Part shown: in pieces, positions 47,210 to 55,812 of the stretch
Layout of the letters: each line of letters opens with the position of its first letter
How positions within the stretch are numbered: the first letter of the stretch is position 1
From: Nematocida homosporus
Taxonomy: Eukaryota > Microsporidia
Assembly (NCBI RefSeq): GCF_024244095.1
Contig: NW_026250688.1
Coordinates: forward strand, 62,001 to 126,000
Direction of reading: 5' to 3'
Length of the DNA: 64,000 nt
Made by a program: the position numbers and the translations under genes
Notes under the pieces: generated by a model
What the model saw: the letters and a program-made list of their open reading frames with translations, nothing else
Told to the model about the DNA's origin: nothing
Database searches by the model: none

Positions 47210-47752
47210 CTACTGCATTTTGCGATTAGCGTGTATTTTTGAATGCTGCATAAGATTATCCGAACGCGAAAACATCTTATTGCAGCCATATACCGGACAG
47301 CGGAATGGCCTTTCTCCCGTGTGAATACGGTAGTGTCTTTTTAAGTGCTCAAAGCGCTTGAACGCTTTAAAGCAGTTGGCGTAAGTACAAATAAACGGGC
47401 GTGCATCAACATCGTCTTTCTTCTTTTCGGACTTATACTGGAAGAACGGCTTATCGTGTGGCCGCGGCACTGTCTTCTTAGCAAAGACGTGTGCGTCCAT
47501 GGCCGAAAGGCCGTACTGGGATTCTTCAATGTTGTAGCCAGAGCACATGTCAATGATTTCGCGTGCATAAACATTATTGTAGTCATCTTTAACCTCTTCC
47601 GTATGCAAGAGCGTTTGGTTGAAAAGTGTCTCTTGATCCTCAATGCTTTTGAGAATGATCTCCTCTATGTGATTCTGAGCGAGTTTATGCTCTAAATTAT
47701 GTTTCAGATGGCCATTATTCCCACCAAAGATATTCTCTTCATGCGACTTCAT
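47210..47752 (-). CDS. C2H2 zinc-finger DNA-binding protein
   Basis: The 180-aa protein has two adjacent C2H2 fingers at its C-terminus (about 119-144 and 150-174), joined by the canonical linker HTGERPF; both have C-x4-C and H-x3-H spacing. The contact region RSDNLMQH in finger 2 resembles Msn2/Krueppel-type fingers, where finger 2 often reads G-rich DNA. The first 115 residues are acidic and His-rich without known domains and may be regulatory. It is likely a sequence-specific transcription factor; targets are unknown. Confidence 0.88.
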   Translation of the reverse strand: MKSHEENIFGGNNGHLKHNLEHKLAQNHIEEIILKSIEDQETLFNQTLLHTEEVKDDYNNVYAREIIDMCSGYNIEESQYGLSAMDAHVFAKKTVPRPHDKPFFQYKSEKKKDDVDARPFICTYANCFKAFKRFEHLKRHYRIHTGERPFRCPVYGCNKMFSRSDNLMQHSKIHANRKMQ

Positions 47753-47959
47753 GTTTCAGAATAGCACATTGTATAAGGATGGCTTTATTCAGATATATAC
47801 CAATAATCGCCCTAGATTTTAAACCAATTATTTTGATTTTTATTGATTGACTACTTAGTTGGTTCTTTTGGCTTGATTAAGTATGGCCTCTTTTACCGCT
47901 ATCTTATCAGTGCTTTTGATTAGCCCAGGCTTTTTATTCTCTCTTTTTTTTCCGATTAC

Positions 47960-50926
47960 ATGTTACAGGCCCATTTATACTCTCTTCGCCTAATTGACTT
48001 TCAAAAATATGCTGATGCAACCTTTATCTTTTCCAAACAAGGAAATCTAATCGTTGGTGCCAATGGATCGGGTAAAAGTACAGTAGCAGCAGCAATTGCA
48101 CTGGCATTAGGAGGTAATACTAAAACCATCGGCAAGAATACACCCGTCCATGAACTCATTAAGTTCGGTTCTTTAAAGAGTATTCTAGATCTCACCATTC
48201 ACCATTACACCTCAGAAGACTCAACAGACCCCGTACCTATTCGTGTTATCCGTACCATAACACCCAATAGTTCTACTTTCAAAATCAATGATCGTATCGC
48301 CACCAATAATGAAGTCAAAGAACTTGCCATTTCACTTGGCATTAGAATTGAGAATTTAGGCCAGTTTTTACCCCAAGACCGAGTCACCGAATTTGCCCTA
48401 CTATCGGCTGAAGAGCAACTAGAACTCACTCTACAAACATGTGCCCCAGATCTATTGAAGAATAAAAAGACCCTTGAAAGTGCCGATGACCTCTTACTTG
48501 TTCAACAAAAACGGACTAAGTTACAGGTGCACGAGATAGAGCAGAAAGAAAGACGGTTGCAGTTCTTAGAGGAAGAGTCCCAAAAACTACGCGAATTACT
48601 AGCCCGTAAGGAGAACCTCAAGTACATTCAGGGTAAACTAGTTTGGACCGAGTATGCTACGCTTAAGACTGAGTACGATAAACTGCGCGCCCAGAAAGAA
48701 GCTCTGCAAGCCGAGTACACTACAGCCCGGGCCAAGTACGATAAGGAAGAATCTATCTACCACCAAGATCTAAGTAAACACGACTCTTCCATGCGCACTC
48801 CTCTTGAAGCTCTCATGAATGCCGCCCAGTTCTCAACCATTGCCGCTCAATTGCGTACACTCGATCAGAAGACCAGCGAAGTAGAGGAAAGGATCCAAGC
48901 AGTTCTACAAAGAAAAGACTCACTTCTCCAGGAAAAGGCTAAAGTTCGGGCCTGGATGGATAATACCAAAGAAGTCAAACCACCCCAACCTAAATTCACG
49001 ACCGATCAAGTCGCCGAGTTAGAACAACTAGAACATGAGATTCGTCACTATAAAATCAAAGATAGTGAGTGGCAAGTCCAAACAGCCGTTAAAGCCACTG
49101 AAATGCGCAATGTCGAGTTAGCTCTTAAACAAGAACAAGAGAAAGAGAGTCTAGCTATGGAAAGACTTAAAAGAATGCATCTTGATACCTATACAGCCGT
49201 TACACTTATCAAACAAGATAAGCGGCAATGGAAAGTTGATTTACCTGCATTTTTGACCATGACTATTACTAAAGAAGAGTTTACTGATGAAGTAGCTAGT
49301 CAATTATCACTTCATGCTCTAACTGCTTTTGTTTGTCATAACCAAGAAGAATTCCATGAGTTCATTGCTGAGTTCAAAGAACGAAGACATTTAGCTATCA
49401 ATATTGTTGAAAAACAACCAGATACGCAACAAGTCCCCGTTGGTCCTTATTTATCTCCAGAGTATGGTATGGTTTATCTTTCTGAATGTATATCAGCACC
49501 AGAAGCTATTGTTGAGTTTTTGAATATCTTCTCTAAACTAGCTTGTATTCCTGTTACTAAGCAGAGTATTAATGAGCCAGAATTCTTCAAAGCCCATCCT
49601 AAACTATTCCGGGCCATTGCTAACAAACGAGTTATTGAAATCAAAAGATCTAAGTACACTTCTGATGCCCCACTAGCTATCTACCCCATGCCTAAAGGAA
49701 TTGATGTAACGAACAAAAAGGCCGATAGTACTCTGAAAGAGAAGTTAGAAGTTCTCCGGGCTGAAAGAGAAACCCGGCGCTTAGAAAGAGAGAAAATGCA
49801 CCACCAGAAAGACCAACTTGAAGCTCGACTTAAACTGCTTAAAGAGATAAAAGAGGCCGATTTACACCGCCAAGCCACCTATGAACGCCAAAGAAATACG
49901 CTTGAGTCCTTAAGACAGCGCGAAGCCCAAATAGATAGTGAATTTACTGATTTTGAAGGACAAGAACAAGTTGAAAATCAATACCTTCTTGATTTCAAAG
50001 CCGAAGCCAAACACATCTGGACCCAACTTACTCCCTTTGACTTCCTACCCGCTTTTGAATCTTTTGCCGCCTATGCCAAGCAAACCCATGCCGAAACTGA
50101 AAGGCTACGGGCCCAATCACTCGCTCTCGCCCATAGCCAAGATGTACTTCATGGTTTACACCAGCAACTCACCCTCTGCCAATCTTCCTTCACTACTCAT
50201 GAAAGAACAACCAAAAGCAAGATGAAAGAGGCCGAAACCGTACTGATAGTTAACACTCCCGAGATAAAAGAAAGACTCAAAGCCCTTCCCAGCGATCTAC
50301 CCACTCTCAGACAAATGCTCGAAGAAGAAAAGGCCCGGATTGAACTCTCCGTAGCCGAACCCGATTCCATCATGGAGTACGAAAGATTCAAGGAAGAACT
50401 AGCCGCTCTCCAACGCCAACTCGATCGCACTAAGAAAGAAGAGCAGTATAGTCTTACTCAGAAAAGATCACAAGAATCCCAGCTTAAACAGGAAATCACC
50501 ACTATTATTGAACAAATTGACCAATACGCCCAAGTCCTTTTCCCATTAGCCGGAGTTCGAGCTTCAATTGCCCCCGACTTCCCAAGTTCACCACGGCGTT
50601 GGCAATTACAGTTCAAAGTTCAGTTTAGAGCAGAAGAGAAGTTAGAAGTACTTAGTTCAGGCCGGCAAAGTGGTGGAGAGAAGTGTGTTAGTATTATTCT
50701 TTATCTCTTGTCCATGCAAAGACTCACGCCTTCACCTTTTGTCCTAGTTGATGAAATTAACCAAGGAATGGATGTCCACCATGAACGAACTATTCACAGT
50801 ATTCTTCTAGGCCGTAATTCAGCCCGAGAAGGACAAACTATTGTAATTACGCCAAAACTTGTCTCTCAATTAGAATATGCAGTACAAACTAAAGTCCATG
50901 TTATTGTAGAACTACCAGGAGGTTAA
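47960..50926 (+). CDS. SMC5: SMC5, structural maintenance of chromosomes
   Basis: The 988-aa protein has Walker A GANGSGKST at about 32-40, two long coiled coils (about 160-340 and 590-850) separated by a hinge near 390-560, an ABC signature SSGRQSGGEKC at about 899 and Walker B FVLVDEINQGMD at about 926. GQFLPQDRVTEFALLSAEEQL and the DEINQGMD variant are specific to SMC5, which pairs with SMC6 in DNA repair and replication-fork handling. The length is about 100 residues below yeast Smc5. The 3' end faces the U6 gene on the other strand, 29 bp away. Confidence 0.95.
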   Translation: MLQAHLYSLRLIDFQKYADATFIFSKQGNLIVGANGSGKSTVAAAIALALGGNTKTIGKNTPVHELIKFGSLKSILDLTIHHYTSEDSTDPVPIRVIRTITPNSSTFKINDRIATNNEVKELAISLGIRIENLGQFLPQDRVTEFALLSAEEQLELTLQTCAPDLLKNKKTLESADDLLLVQQKRTKLQVHEIEQKERRLQFLEEESQKLRELLARKENLKYIQGKLVWTEYATLKTEYDKLRAQKEALQAEYTTARAKYDKEESIYHQDLSKHDSSMRTPLEALMNAAQFSTIAAQLRTLDQKTSEVEERIQAVLQRKDSLLQEKAKVRAWMDNTKEVKPPQPKFTTDQVAELEQLEHEIRHYKIKDSEWQVQTAVKATEMRNVELALKQEQEKESLAMERLKRMHLDTYTAVTLIKQDKRQWKVDLPAFLTMTITKEEFTDEVASQLSLHALTAFVCHNQEEFHEFIAEFKERRHLAINIVEKQPDTQQVPVGPYLSPEYGMVYLSECISAPEAIVEFLNIFSKLACIPVTKQSINEPEFFKAHPKLFRAIANKRVIEIKRSKYTSDAPLAIYPMPKGIDVTNKKADSTLKEKLEVLRAERETRRLEREKMHHQKDQLEARLKLLKEIKEADLHRQATYERQRNTLESLRQREAQIDSEFTDFEGQEQVENQYLLDFKAEAKHIWTQLTPFDFLPAFESFAAYAKQTHAETERLRAQSLALAHSQDVLHGLHQQLTLCQSSFTTHERTTKSKMKEAETVLIVNTPEIKERLKALPSDLPTLRQMLEEEKARIELSVAEPDSIMEYERFKEELAALQRQLDRTKKEEQYSLTQKRSQESQLKQEITTIIEQIDQYAQVLFPLAGVRASIAPDFPSSPRRWQLQFKVQFRAEEKLEVLSSGRQSGGEKCVSIILYLLSMQRLTPSPFVLVDEINQGMDVHHERTIHSILLGRNSAREGQTIVITPKLVSQLEYAVQTKVHVIVELPGG

Positions 50927-50955
50927 ATCCGTCGAGTTTTAAGAGATTAAACTAT

Positions 50956-51052
50956 AAAGGGTTGCCCCTATACTTCTCAAGACAAATTGCCGTCCTTGCG
51001 CAGGGGCATGCTGATCATCTCAGTTATGTCTTGTAGTGTGGATATTATCCAT
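50956..51052 (-). ncRNA. SNR6: U6 spliceosomal snRNA
   Basis: On the minus strand the string GAGATGATCAGC, then GCCCCTGCGCAAGGA, matches the U6 core (AGC triad plus internal stem-loop). The fold is self-consistent. There is a 5' hairpin (TGGAT-AAT-ATCCA, 51051-51039). A 7-bp telestem pairs CAAGACA (51033-51027) with TGTCTTG (50984-50978). The internal stem-loop has TGCC/GGCA and CCT/AGG pairs. A terminal GGG-GCAA-CCC hairpin follows at 50969-50958. Length is about 97 nt. U6 forms the catalytic core of the spliceosome, so the organism still splices. The ACAGAGA box reads ACTGAGA. The ends are approximate. Confidence 0.88.
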
Positions 51053-51070
51053 GGGTCAAAAAAAGGCCAG

Positions 51071-51080
51071 ATATATATTA
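51071..51080 (-). promoter_or_regulatory. TATA box of the U6 gene
   Basis: TAATATATAT on the minus strand lies about 20-28 bp upstream of the U6 5' hairpin, the spacing used by Pol III-type U6 promoters. No distal element was identified. Confidence 0.6.
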
Positions 51081-51330
51081 GTTTGAATTGAGTTTAGTAG
51101 TGAGTTGGGTTGAGTTGAATTGGGTTAGGAGTTGGTATTGGGTTGAGTTAATATTGAATTGAGTTGGGTTTGGTATTGGGTGGAGTTAAGTTAGTATTGG
51201 GTGGAGTTGAGTTAGTATTAAGTTGGGTTGGGTTGAGTTGAGTTAAGTTGAATTGAGTTTAGTATTAAGTTTAGTATTGGGTGGAGTTGGGTTGAGTTTA
51301 GTATTGGGTTGAGTTAAGTTAGTATTAAGT
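51080..51330. repeat. GGGTTGAGTT-type simple array
   Basis: Imperfect 5- to 10-bp units of GTTGAGTTGGGTTAGTATTG character, free of C for long stretches. The opposite-strand version (AACTCAACCC) occurs at 51850-51930, on the far side of the family A element. Confidence 0.75.
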
Positions 51331-51549
51331 TGTAAGTAGTAGTTTTTGTTCTAATTAGAGCGCTTTGGGGTTTGAATGCAGTAGTTCATTCTAAAGCAAC
51401 TAGATGCTCAGTTAATAAAGATAATGGTTTATATCTAGTAGTTGTATGAATTGGGTTAGTATTAGATTGGATTGGGTTGGTGTTGGTTAGTATTGGGTTA
51501 TCTATTTACAGGTGAAATAACACCTTGATCTTTAACTATATCTAACTGT

Positions 51550-51795
51550 AGTGCTGTCATACGACCACTACCCAATACCAACACAATACTACCACAATAC
51601 CAATACGATCAACTTGATCAACCTGATCTCTGGTAAGCTACGCACTACTTAGTACACACTAGTTACTACACACTACTTACTAACACTACACTCAGTACGA
51701 AGTCATCTTATTCCAACACAGCCATATTTATCTAATAAACGGGTACCGATGTTCGGATCAAGGAATGTCTTTAATGAAGTATGTATTAGTTAAGA
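51550..51795. repeat. Dispersed repeat family A, copy 4
   Basis: The left module GTGCTGTCATACGACCAC (51551) is followed by ACCACAATACC, ACGATCAAC, and ACTACTTACTAACAC. The core from about 51694 has ACGAAGTCATC in place of the palindrome, CTAATAAACGG, AATGTCTTTAATG and GTATTAGTTAAG at 51783. Confidence 0.8.
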
Positions 51796-51849
51796 TGGAC
51801 TTTGTATTGGGTTAGTATACTAAATCTACCTAACTCTAATACCAGCAGA

Positions 51850-51930
51850 ATACTAACTTAACTCAACTCAACCTAACACCAACTCAACTCAACTCAACTC
51901 AACTCAACCCAACTCAATACTAAACTAAAC
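51850..51930. repeat. AACTCAACTC simple array
   Basis: AC-rich repeat on the plus strand, complementary in type to the GT-rich array at 51080-51330. Together they frame family A copy 4 as opposed arms. Confidence 0.7.
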
Positions 51931-52066
51931 TAAACCACCCTATTCTTTATTCTCTATTGGCTTTGGGTCTATGCTAGTAGTGAGCTAAATTAGCATCCTT
52001 TGCTAGCTGATGGCCCTACCTTCTTGAGTAGCGCATCGGACAGTTGGTTGCTAGTTAGCAGTGGGC

Positions 52067-52570
52067 TTACTTGCGGGCTGGCTCGTTCTGGCCAGTTTTG
52101 TTGCATTCCCCGTTGCAGTTGCTGTCCTGGCAGTCCTTGGCATGTGCTCCGCAGTTACCGTTCTGGCAATTGGCTTTGCCGCAGTTTCCATCTTTACATT
52201 CGCCTGGGGCACAGCCGCTAGCGCACTTCTTGCCACAGTCCTTGTCACCGCAGGGACCTTCCTTGCAGCACTCATTTTGGCAGTTCTCGTCGGTGCAACC
52301 TCCATTGCTGCATGAGGGGCAGTTGCTCTTCTCGCAGTTTCCATTGCTGCAGATGCACTCTTCCTTGTTGTTCGGGTTGGCCATTCCTTGCTTGGCGTTA
52401 GGGTTGGCTTCCATGGCTTGGTTGCTTTGTTGTCTTTTGGCCGCCTCCATCTTGTTGTTCTTTTCAGCCTCTTTCTTCTCCTCGGCACTGCTGCAGGCGA
52501 CTGAAGTAGTGTAGAAGGCAATAATAATGGCTATAATTGAAAGCATGTAAATTGTTTGTACTCGGTTCAT
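52067..52570 (-). CDS. Secreted cysteine-rich protein, 167 aa
   Basis: A signal peptide (MLSIIAIIIAFYTTSVACSS, about 9-28) is followed by a charged Glu/Lys/Asn-rich spacer (about 29-68) and a C-terminal domain with 20 Cys in roughly 90 residues. Spacing is regular: many C-x4-C and C-x3-C steps built on GNC, SNC and KDC triplets, with one CC pair. Gly, Asn and Asp are the other main residues. The pattern suggests disulfide-bonded repeats or a metal-binding protein. I recognise no family. In a microsporidian context a spore-wall or polar-tube-associated role is conceivable, but that is inference. Several long antisense ORFs over the same DNA are by-products of its GC-rich repeats. Confidence 0.72.
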   Translation of the reverse strand: MNRVQTIYMLSIIAIIIAFYTTSVACSSAEEKKEAEKNNKMEAAKRQQSNQAMEANPNAKQGMANPNNKEECICSNGNCEKSNCPSCSNGGCTDENCQNECCKEGPCGDKDCGKKCASGCAPGECKDGNCGKANCQNGNCGAHAKDCQDSNCNGECNKTGQNEPARK

Positions 52571-52954
52571 TGTGCTTTCCTTAATTCGCTTTCTCTTTAT
52601 ACTTTACAAGATCAATATCTTGTTTTTTGATTGGTTACTTTTCTAATCACAGCTAGCCACTCTCTGCGATTAACCTACCACAACTAAGATATCAACCACT
52701 CCTAGGACTTCATCTGATAAGTATTCCTGCCAACCATCTAACTCTATCTAATCACACCAACCCAACACTAACTCAATTCAACCTAATATTAAACCAACCC
52801 AACTCAATACCAATCCCAAACCAAACCAACCCACCCCAATTGTAAGTATATAGTCTACAGTACTAACTAAACTCAACTCAACTCAACTTAACCCAACTCA
52901 ACTCAACTTAACCCAACTCAACTCAACTCAATACTAACTAAACTCAACTTAATA
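52571..52954. other. 384-bp spacer, AC-rich at its right end
   Basis: The first 170 bp are mixed sequence upstream of the Cys-rich gene. From 52740 onward it is ACTCAACTCAACCC-type simple repeat running into the BRCT gene stop. No gene or RNA is recognised. Confidence 0.6.
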
Positions 52955-54676
52955 CTAATTTGTATCTACCTGTGCTAAATACTTCAAAATATCTGTTATC
53001 TGGATAATACTCTTCTGTGAAACATAATCTGGCTGCACGGTCGTCTTGTCCGTGAAAACCATAATGTCTGAATCATAATTCTCTTGTGAGACCTCTGGAA
53101 CAATCTCGCCGCCGCCATTTGCAATGAGCTTCTCAAACTTGTACCTCTCTTTCTCAACTAGCATACAAACTCTCCACCCAGTAAAGGCCGCTTGGCCGCT
53201 CTCTTCTTTGCGCTCTTTCCACCTAGGCGCGGCCTGAATCAGCTTCTTAACTAGGCGCTCGTTCTTCCCGACATCGACTCGAATGTCTCGATCCAATAAA
53301 GAATAGTCCTCTGCTCGTGTATATGCACTCTTCTTTAAGTCATCAATAATTCGGTAGTCCACGAGTTTTACTCCAGTTGCTACAGCTGATAGAAACTTTA
53401 AGGACAAGTTGATACTTCCCACTACTAAATGAGTGCACTCAGTTGAAAATTCCTGAGTGTCCAGCACAACTGCACCTTTTCCCGTCAATATCGCCTCTGC
53501 TTCCTTCTTCAACTCGTCTCCTACTCCAGTAAACTGCACTGTCCAGCCGCAGAGGTCTTCTTTGGCCCGACTTAGTAGAATTCTCTTCCTTTCTGGCTTG
53601 ATCACCAGTCCACTACCGGGCAGCTGGCCAGTATATCCTGTTGCCGATGGCTCCTTTACTCGGGCCATATGGTAAATACACTGGTCCAGCCATTCAATTG
53701 GACAGGTGCTTATCCGGTACTTCTCAAGTAGTAACTTCTTCTGCACACTCTCTATCTTGCCTCGACTTTCCACAATACAATGACTGACCTGACTGCCCAT
53801 TTGTCCGACTACTTTACCCCCTAAGGCCTTTACTTTGTTCGCTGTTTTGAGACCTTCACTTTTACCCACTACCAAGTAAGTTGTCATGCGCCCTAAGGGC
53901 AGACTGGGTAGCTCTTCATCCACAAGTCGGTATGGCTCGGGTGATAGTAATACTCCCATTTCTGCACTATCTAAAATCCACTGGTACCGCACTGCATTCT
54001 TCTCGCGCTTACTCCCAGTAAAATACACTACATGGTCTACGTCACTCCCACGCCTTTGCACGCGATTACCGCCATGCTCGACAATTACCTGCCGCACCAA
54101 AGAATGAATGGGTAAACTTCCTTCAAAATAGAATAGCAGTCCATTGAATATCTCTTCTTTTGCTTGGTCAGGACTGGAAATTGCATCATATCGCACTGGC
54201 TTCTCAGTCTTTTCCAGTCGGTTCAAGAAGACATCCTCAGCGGCCACAATGGGAATTCCATTCTCACGGGCATATTCGGTTTTTAAGCTGGCCAGGGACT
54301 TACTGCTCACGACAAGAAAGTCGCACACACGTGTCAGTGCTGGTGTATAGGTTGCTCCTTGCAGCCGAAAGTAGTTAATGAAGACGGGATTGGTAATGCC
54401 TGTGGTACTAAAGAAGCACCCTTCATACCGCCGCAATTCATATCTCATAATACTCTTCTCACACAACGAAGTATACACCCAGGCCACATTAATCACGGGA
54501 ATTCCCCATTTATCCGCTAATACTCGCTTATCCGAAAAGAAGTTCCGCGATGCCAGTAGATAGGCCGTTTCAAAAGACATACTTTCAGAGAGCACAAACA
54601 AGCTCCCAACAAACAACTCTTGGATCAAACTCTTCTCGGCTATCGATAGTCCTGTTGTTGTAAACTGAATCTGCAT
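52955..54676 (-). CDS. Multi-BRCT protein (Rtt107/Brc1 or Dpb11/TopBP1-like)
   Basis: About six BRCT repeats are packed into 573 aa: about 1-78, 86-160, 172-245, 255-345, 372-450 and 495-570. Supporting strings include GIPVINVAWVYTS and ENGIPIVAAEDVF (W or hydrophobic helix-3 positions), KVKALGGKVVGQMGSQVSHCIVES, YRISTCPIEWLDQCI and ECTHLVVGS. BRCT arrays of this kind bind phosphoproteins in the DNA-damage and replication checkpoint. Six repeats fit Rtt107/Brc1 by count, while the second repeat resembles Dpb11/TopBP1; the ortholog is undecided. Little linker remains between repeats, in keeping with genome reduction. Confidence 0.78.
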   Translation of the reverse strand: MQIQFTTTGLSIAEKSLIQELFVGSLFVLSESMSFETAYLLASRNFFSDKRVLADKWGIPVINVAWVYTSLCEKSIMRYELRRYEGCFFSTTGITNPVFINYFRLQGATYTPALTRVCDFLVVSSKSLASLKTEYARENGIPIVAAEDVFLNRLEKTEKPVRYDAISSPDQAKEEIFNGLLFYFEGSLPIHSLVRQVIVEHGGNRVQRRGSDVDHVVYFTGSKREKNAVRYQWILDSAEMGVLLSPEPYRLVDEELPSLPLGRMTTYLVVGKSEGLKTANKVKALGGKVVGQMGSQVSHCIVESRGKIESVQKKLLLEKYRISTCPIEWLDQCIYHMARVKEPSATGYTGQLPGSGLVIKPERKRILLSRAKEDLCGWTVQFTGVGDELKKEAEAILTGKGAVVLDTQEFSTECTHLVVGSINLSLKFLSAVATGVKLVDYRIIDDLKKSAYTRAEDYSLLDRDIRVDVGKNERLVKKLIQAAPRWKERKEESGQAAFTGWRVCMLVEKERYKFEKLIANGGGEIVPEVSQENYDSDIMVFTDKTTVQPDYVSQKSIIQITDILKYLAQVDTN

Positions 54677-55386
54677 AGAATACTACCCAAAAAAGAAAAT
54701 GTCTATACTTACTCTCCATATCCGATCGCATCCTACCTTATCCCAGCTCTAATCCATCCAATTTATTGCACTAGTACTTTATCTTTATTACTCCAGGTAT
54801 ATCTTATCATTGGCCGTCTCACTATTATTTGCTACTAAAACCAAAACCAAAAGACAAATCAAGCCTTTCATTTCAAAATTCAGACTACTTATTCTTCCTT
54901 TTATTTACATATCTAGTAAGTAAATGAGTCAACCCAAAGTCACAAAACAAGTACCTAAATTCAAACATGCATCTCAGCTGAGTGTGATATTAAGCTGGGT
55001 GAAAGTCTTATGTGCTCACACCCATTATTTTAATAGTCTTAATAAATTTCCTTTTTAGGAAATGATCAGTGTTATTCCCATGCGAAAATTTCCTTTTTAG
55101 GAAATTTATTACAACAAGTCCCATTTAAACAGTTTACAACCGAACCGATAAGAAGACTAACTAGCCAGTCCGTAGAGTCTGTCATGAATTCCCAGACCAC
55201 AATCAGTTACAACCAGTAAATAAATATGCTTAAATTTAATAGATTCAGTTCGTAATGTGCCAGTATTTAGCTATAATTTAAGATATTACACCAGAAGTAT
55301 ACTAAAACCGGCCACCAAAACCGTTAGATTGGATTAGAAAGTCTGGCAACTACTTTCCATAATTAGTAAGCAAAAATTTACCTATT
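54677..55386. other. 710-bp spacer with paired small hairpins
   Basis: Mixed AT-rich sequence unlike the GT/AC arrays elsewhere. It holds the two hairpins at 55044-55107 and a palindromic CTCAGCTGAG at about 54973. I recognise no gene; a structured RNA is possible but unproven. Confidence 0.45.
55044..55107. repeat. Two near-identical hairpins, AAATTTCCT-TTTT-AGGAAAT
   Basis: The motif ATTTCCT-TTTT-AGGAAAT occurs at 55046-55063 and 55088-55105. Stems are 7 bp in the first and 9 bp in the second copy, each with a TTTT loop, 24 bp apart. Confidence 0.8.
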
Positions 55387-55812
55387 ATGGCCTCTGAAGC
55401 TTTGAAACGACGCGCGAAAAACAACAACAAGGTCCTTAAGAGTTTACTAACGAAGATAGTAGCAAGCAACATAGTCGCTTTCCTCTTTCGTTTTCTCTTC
55501 TACAAACAGGCCTTTTCAGTCATAGGAATAACCACTTTTCTACTTGAAGTAGCCATGTATGTTCTAATTAGGAAGCTATCTACTTATAAGGTAATCAAAA
55601 GATCAGATAAGCTAGAAGTAGTTTCAGAAGGAGCTGATTTAAGTGTTCGTGGTGCCATGCACTTTTTGATTGATATCGTCTATATTTCGATAACCGCCAA
55701 ATTACTATCCATTATCATACATAGGAAAGCCTGGATGATCTTCCTATTGATTCCAGCATCAGGATACTACGAGATCTTCATGCGTCGTGACACTCGTCAC
55801 CGACATAAATAG
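55387..55812 (+). CDS. SND2: SND2/TMEM208-family ER membrane protein
   Basis: The 141-aa protein has a basic N-terminus (ALKRRAKNNNKVL) and about four hydrophobic segments in two pairs (about 28-45, 48-63, 92-109, 113-130). The layout and the positions of ADLSVRGAMHFLIDIVY, followed by a short gap and LLIPASGYYEIF, fit TMEM208/Snd2 (where a D-L-x-x-x-G-x-x-x-x-L-x-D pattern precedes the third segment). Snd2 belongs to the SRP-independent route for ER membrane protein targeting. The basic C-terminus RRDTRHRHK is also family-like. Identity is by motif memory only. Confidence 0.7.
   Translation: MASEALKRRAKNNNKVLKSLLTKIVASNIVAFLFRFLFYKQAFSVIGITTFLLEVAMYVLIRKLSTYKVIKRSDKLEVVSEGADLSVRGAMHFLIDIVYISITAKLLSIIIHRKAWMIFLLIPASGYYEIFMRRDTRHRHK

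Larger units (their letters stand above)
50927..52066. other. 1.1-kb gap with U6 gene, GT/AC arrays and family A copy 4
   Basis: Left to right: U6 snRNA (minus), a GGGTTGAGTT-type array (51080-51330), a unique 200-bp section with short GT units, the family A element (51550-51795), and an AACTCAACTC array (51850-51930). Protein-coding potential is not evident. Confidence 0.7.

Noticed and set aside
52051..52521. Long ORFs on both strands overlapping the Cys-rich gene
   Set aside because: They come from the GC-rich repeat of the Cys-rich gene; only the 52570-52067 frame has a signal peptide and a regular cysteine pattern.
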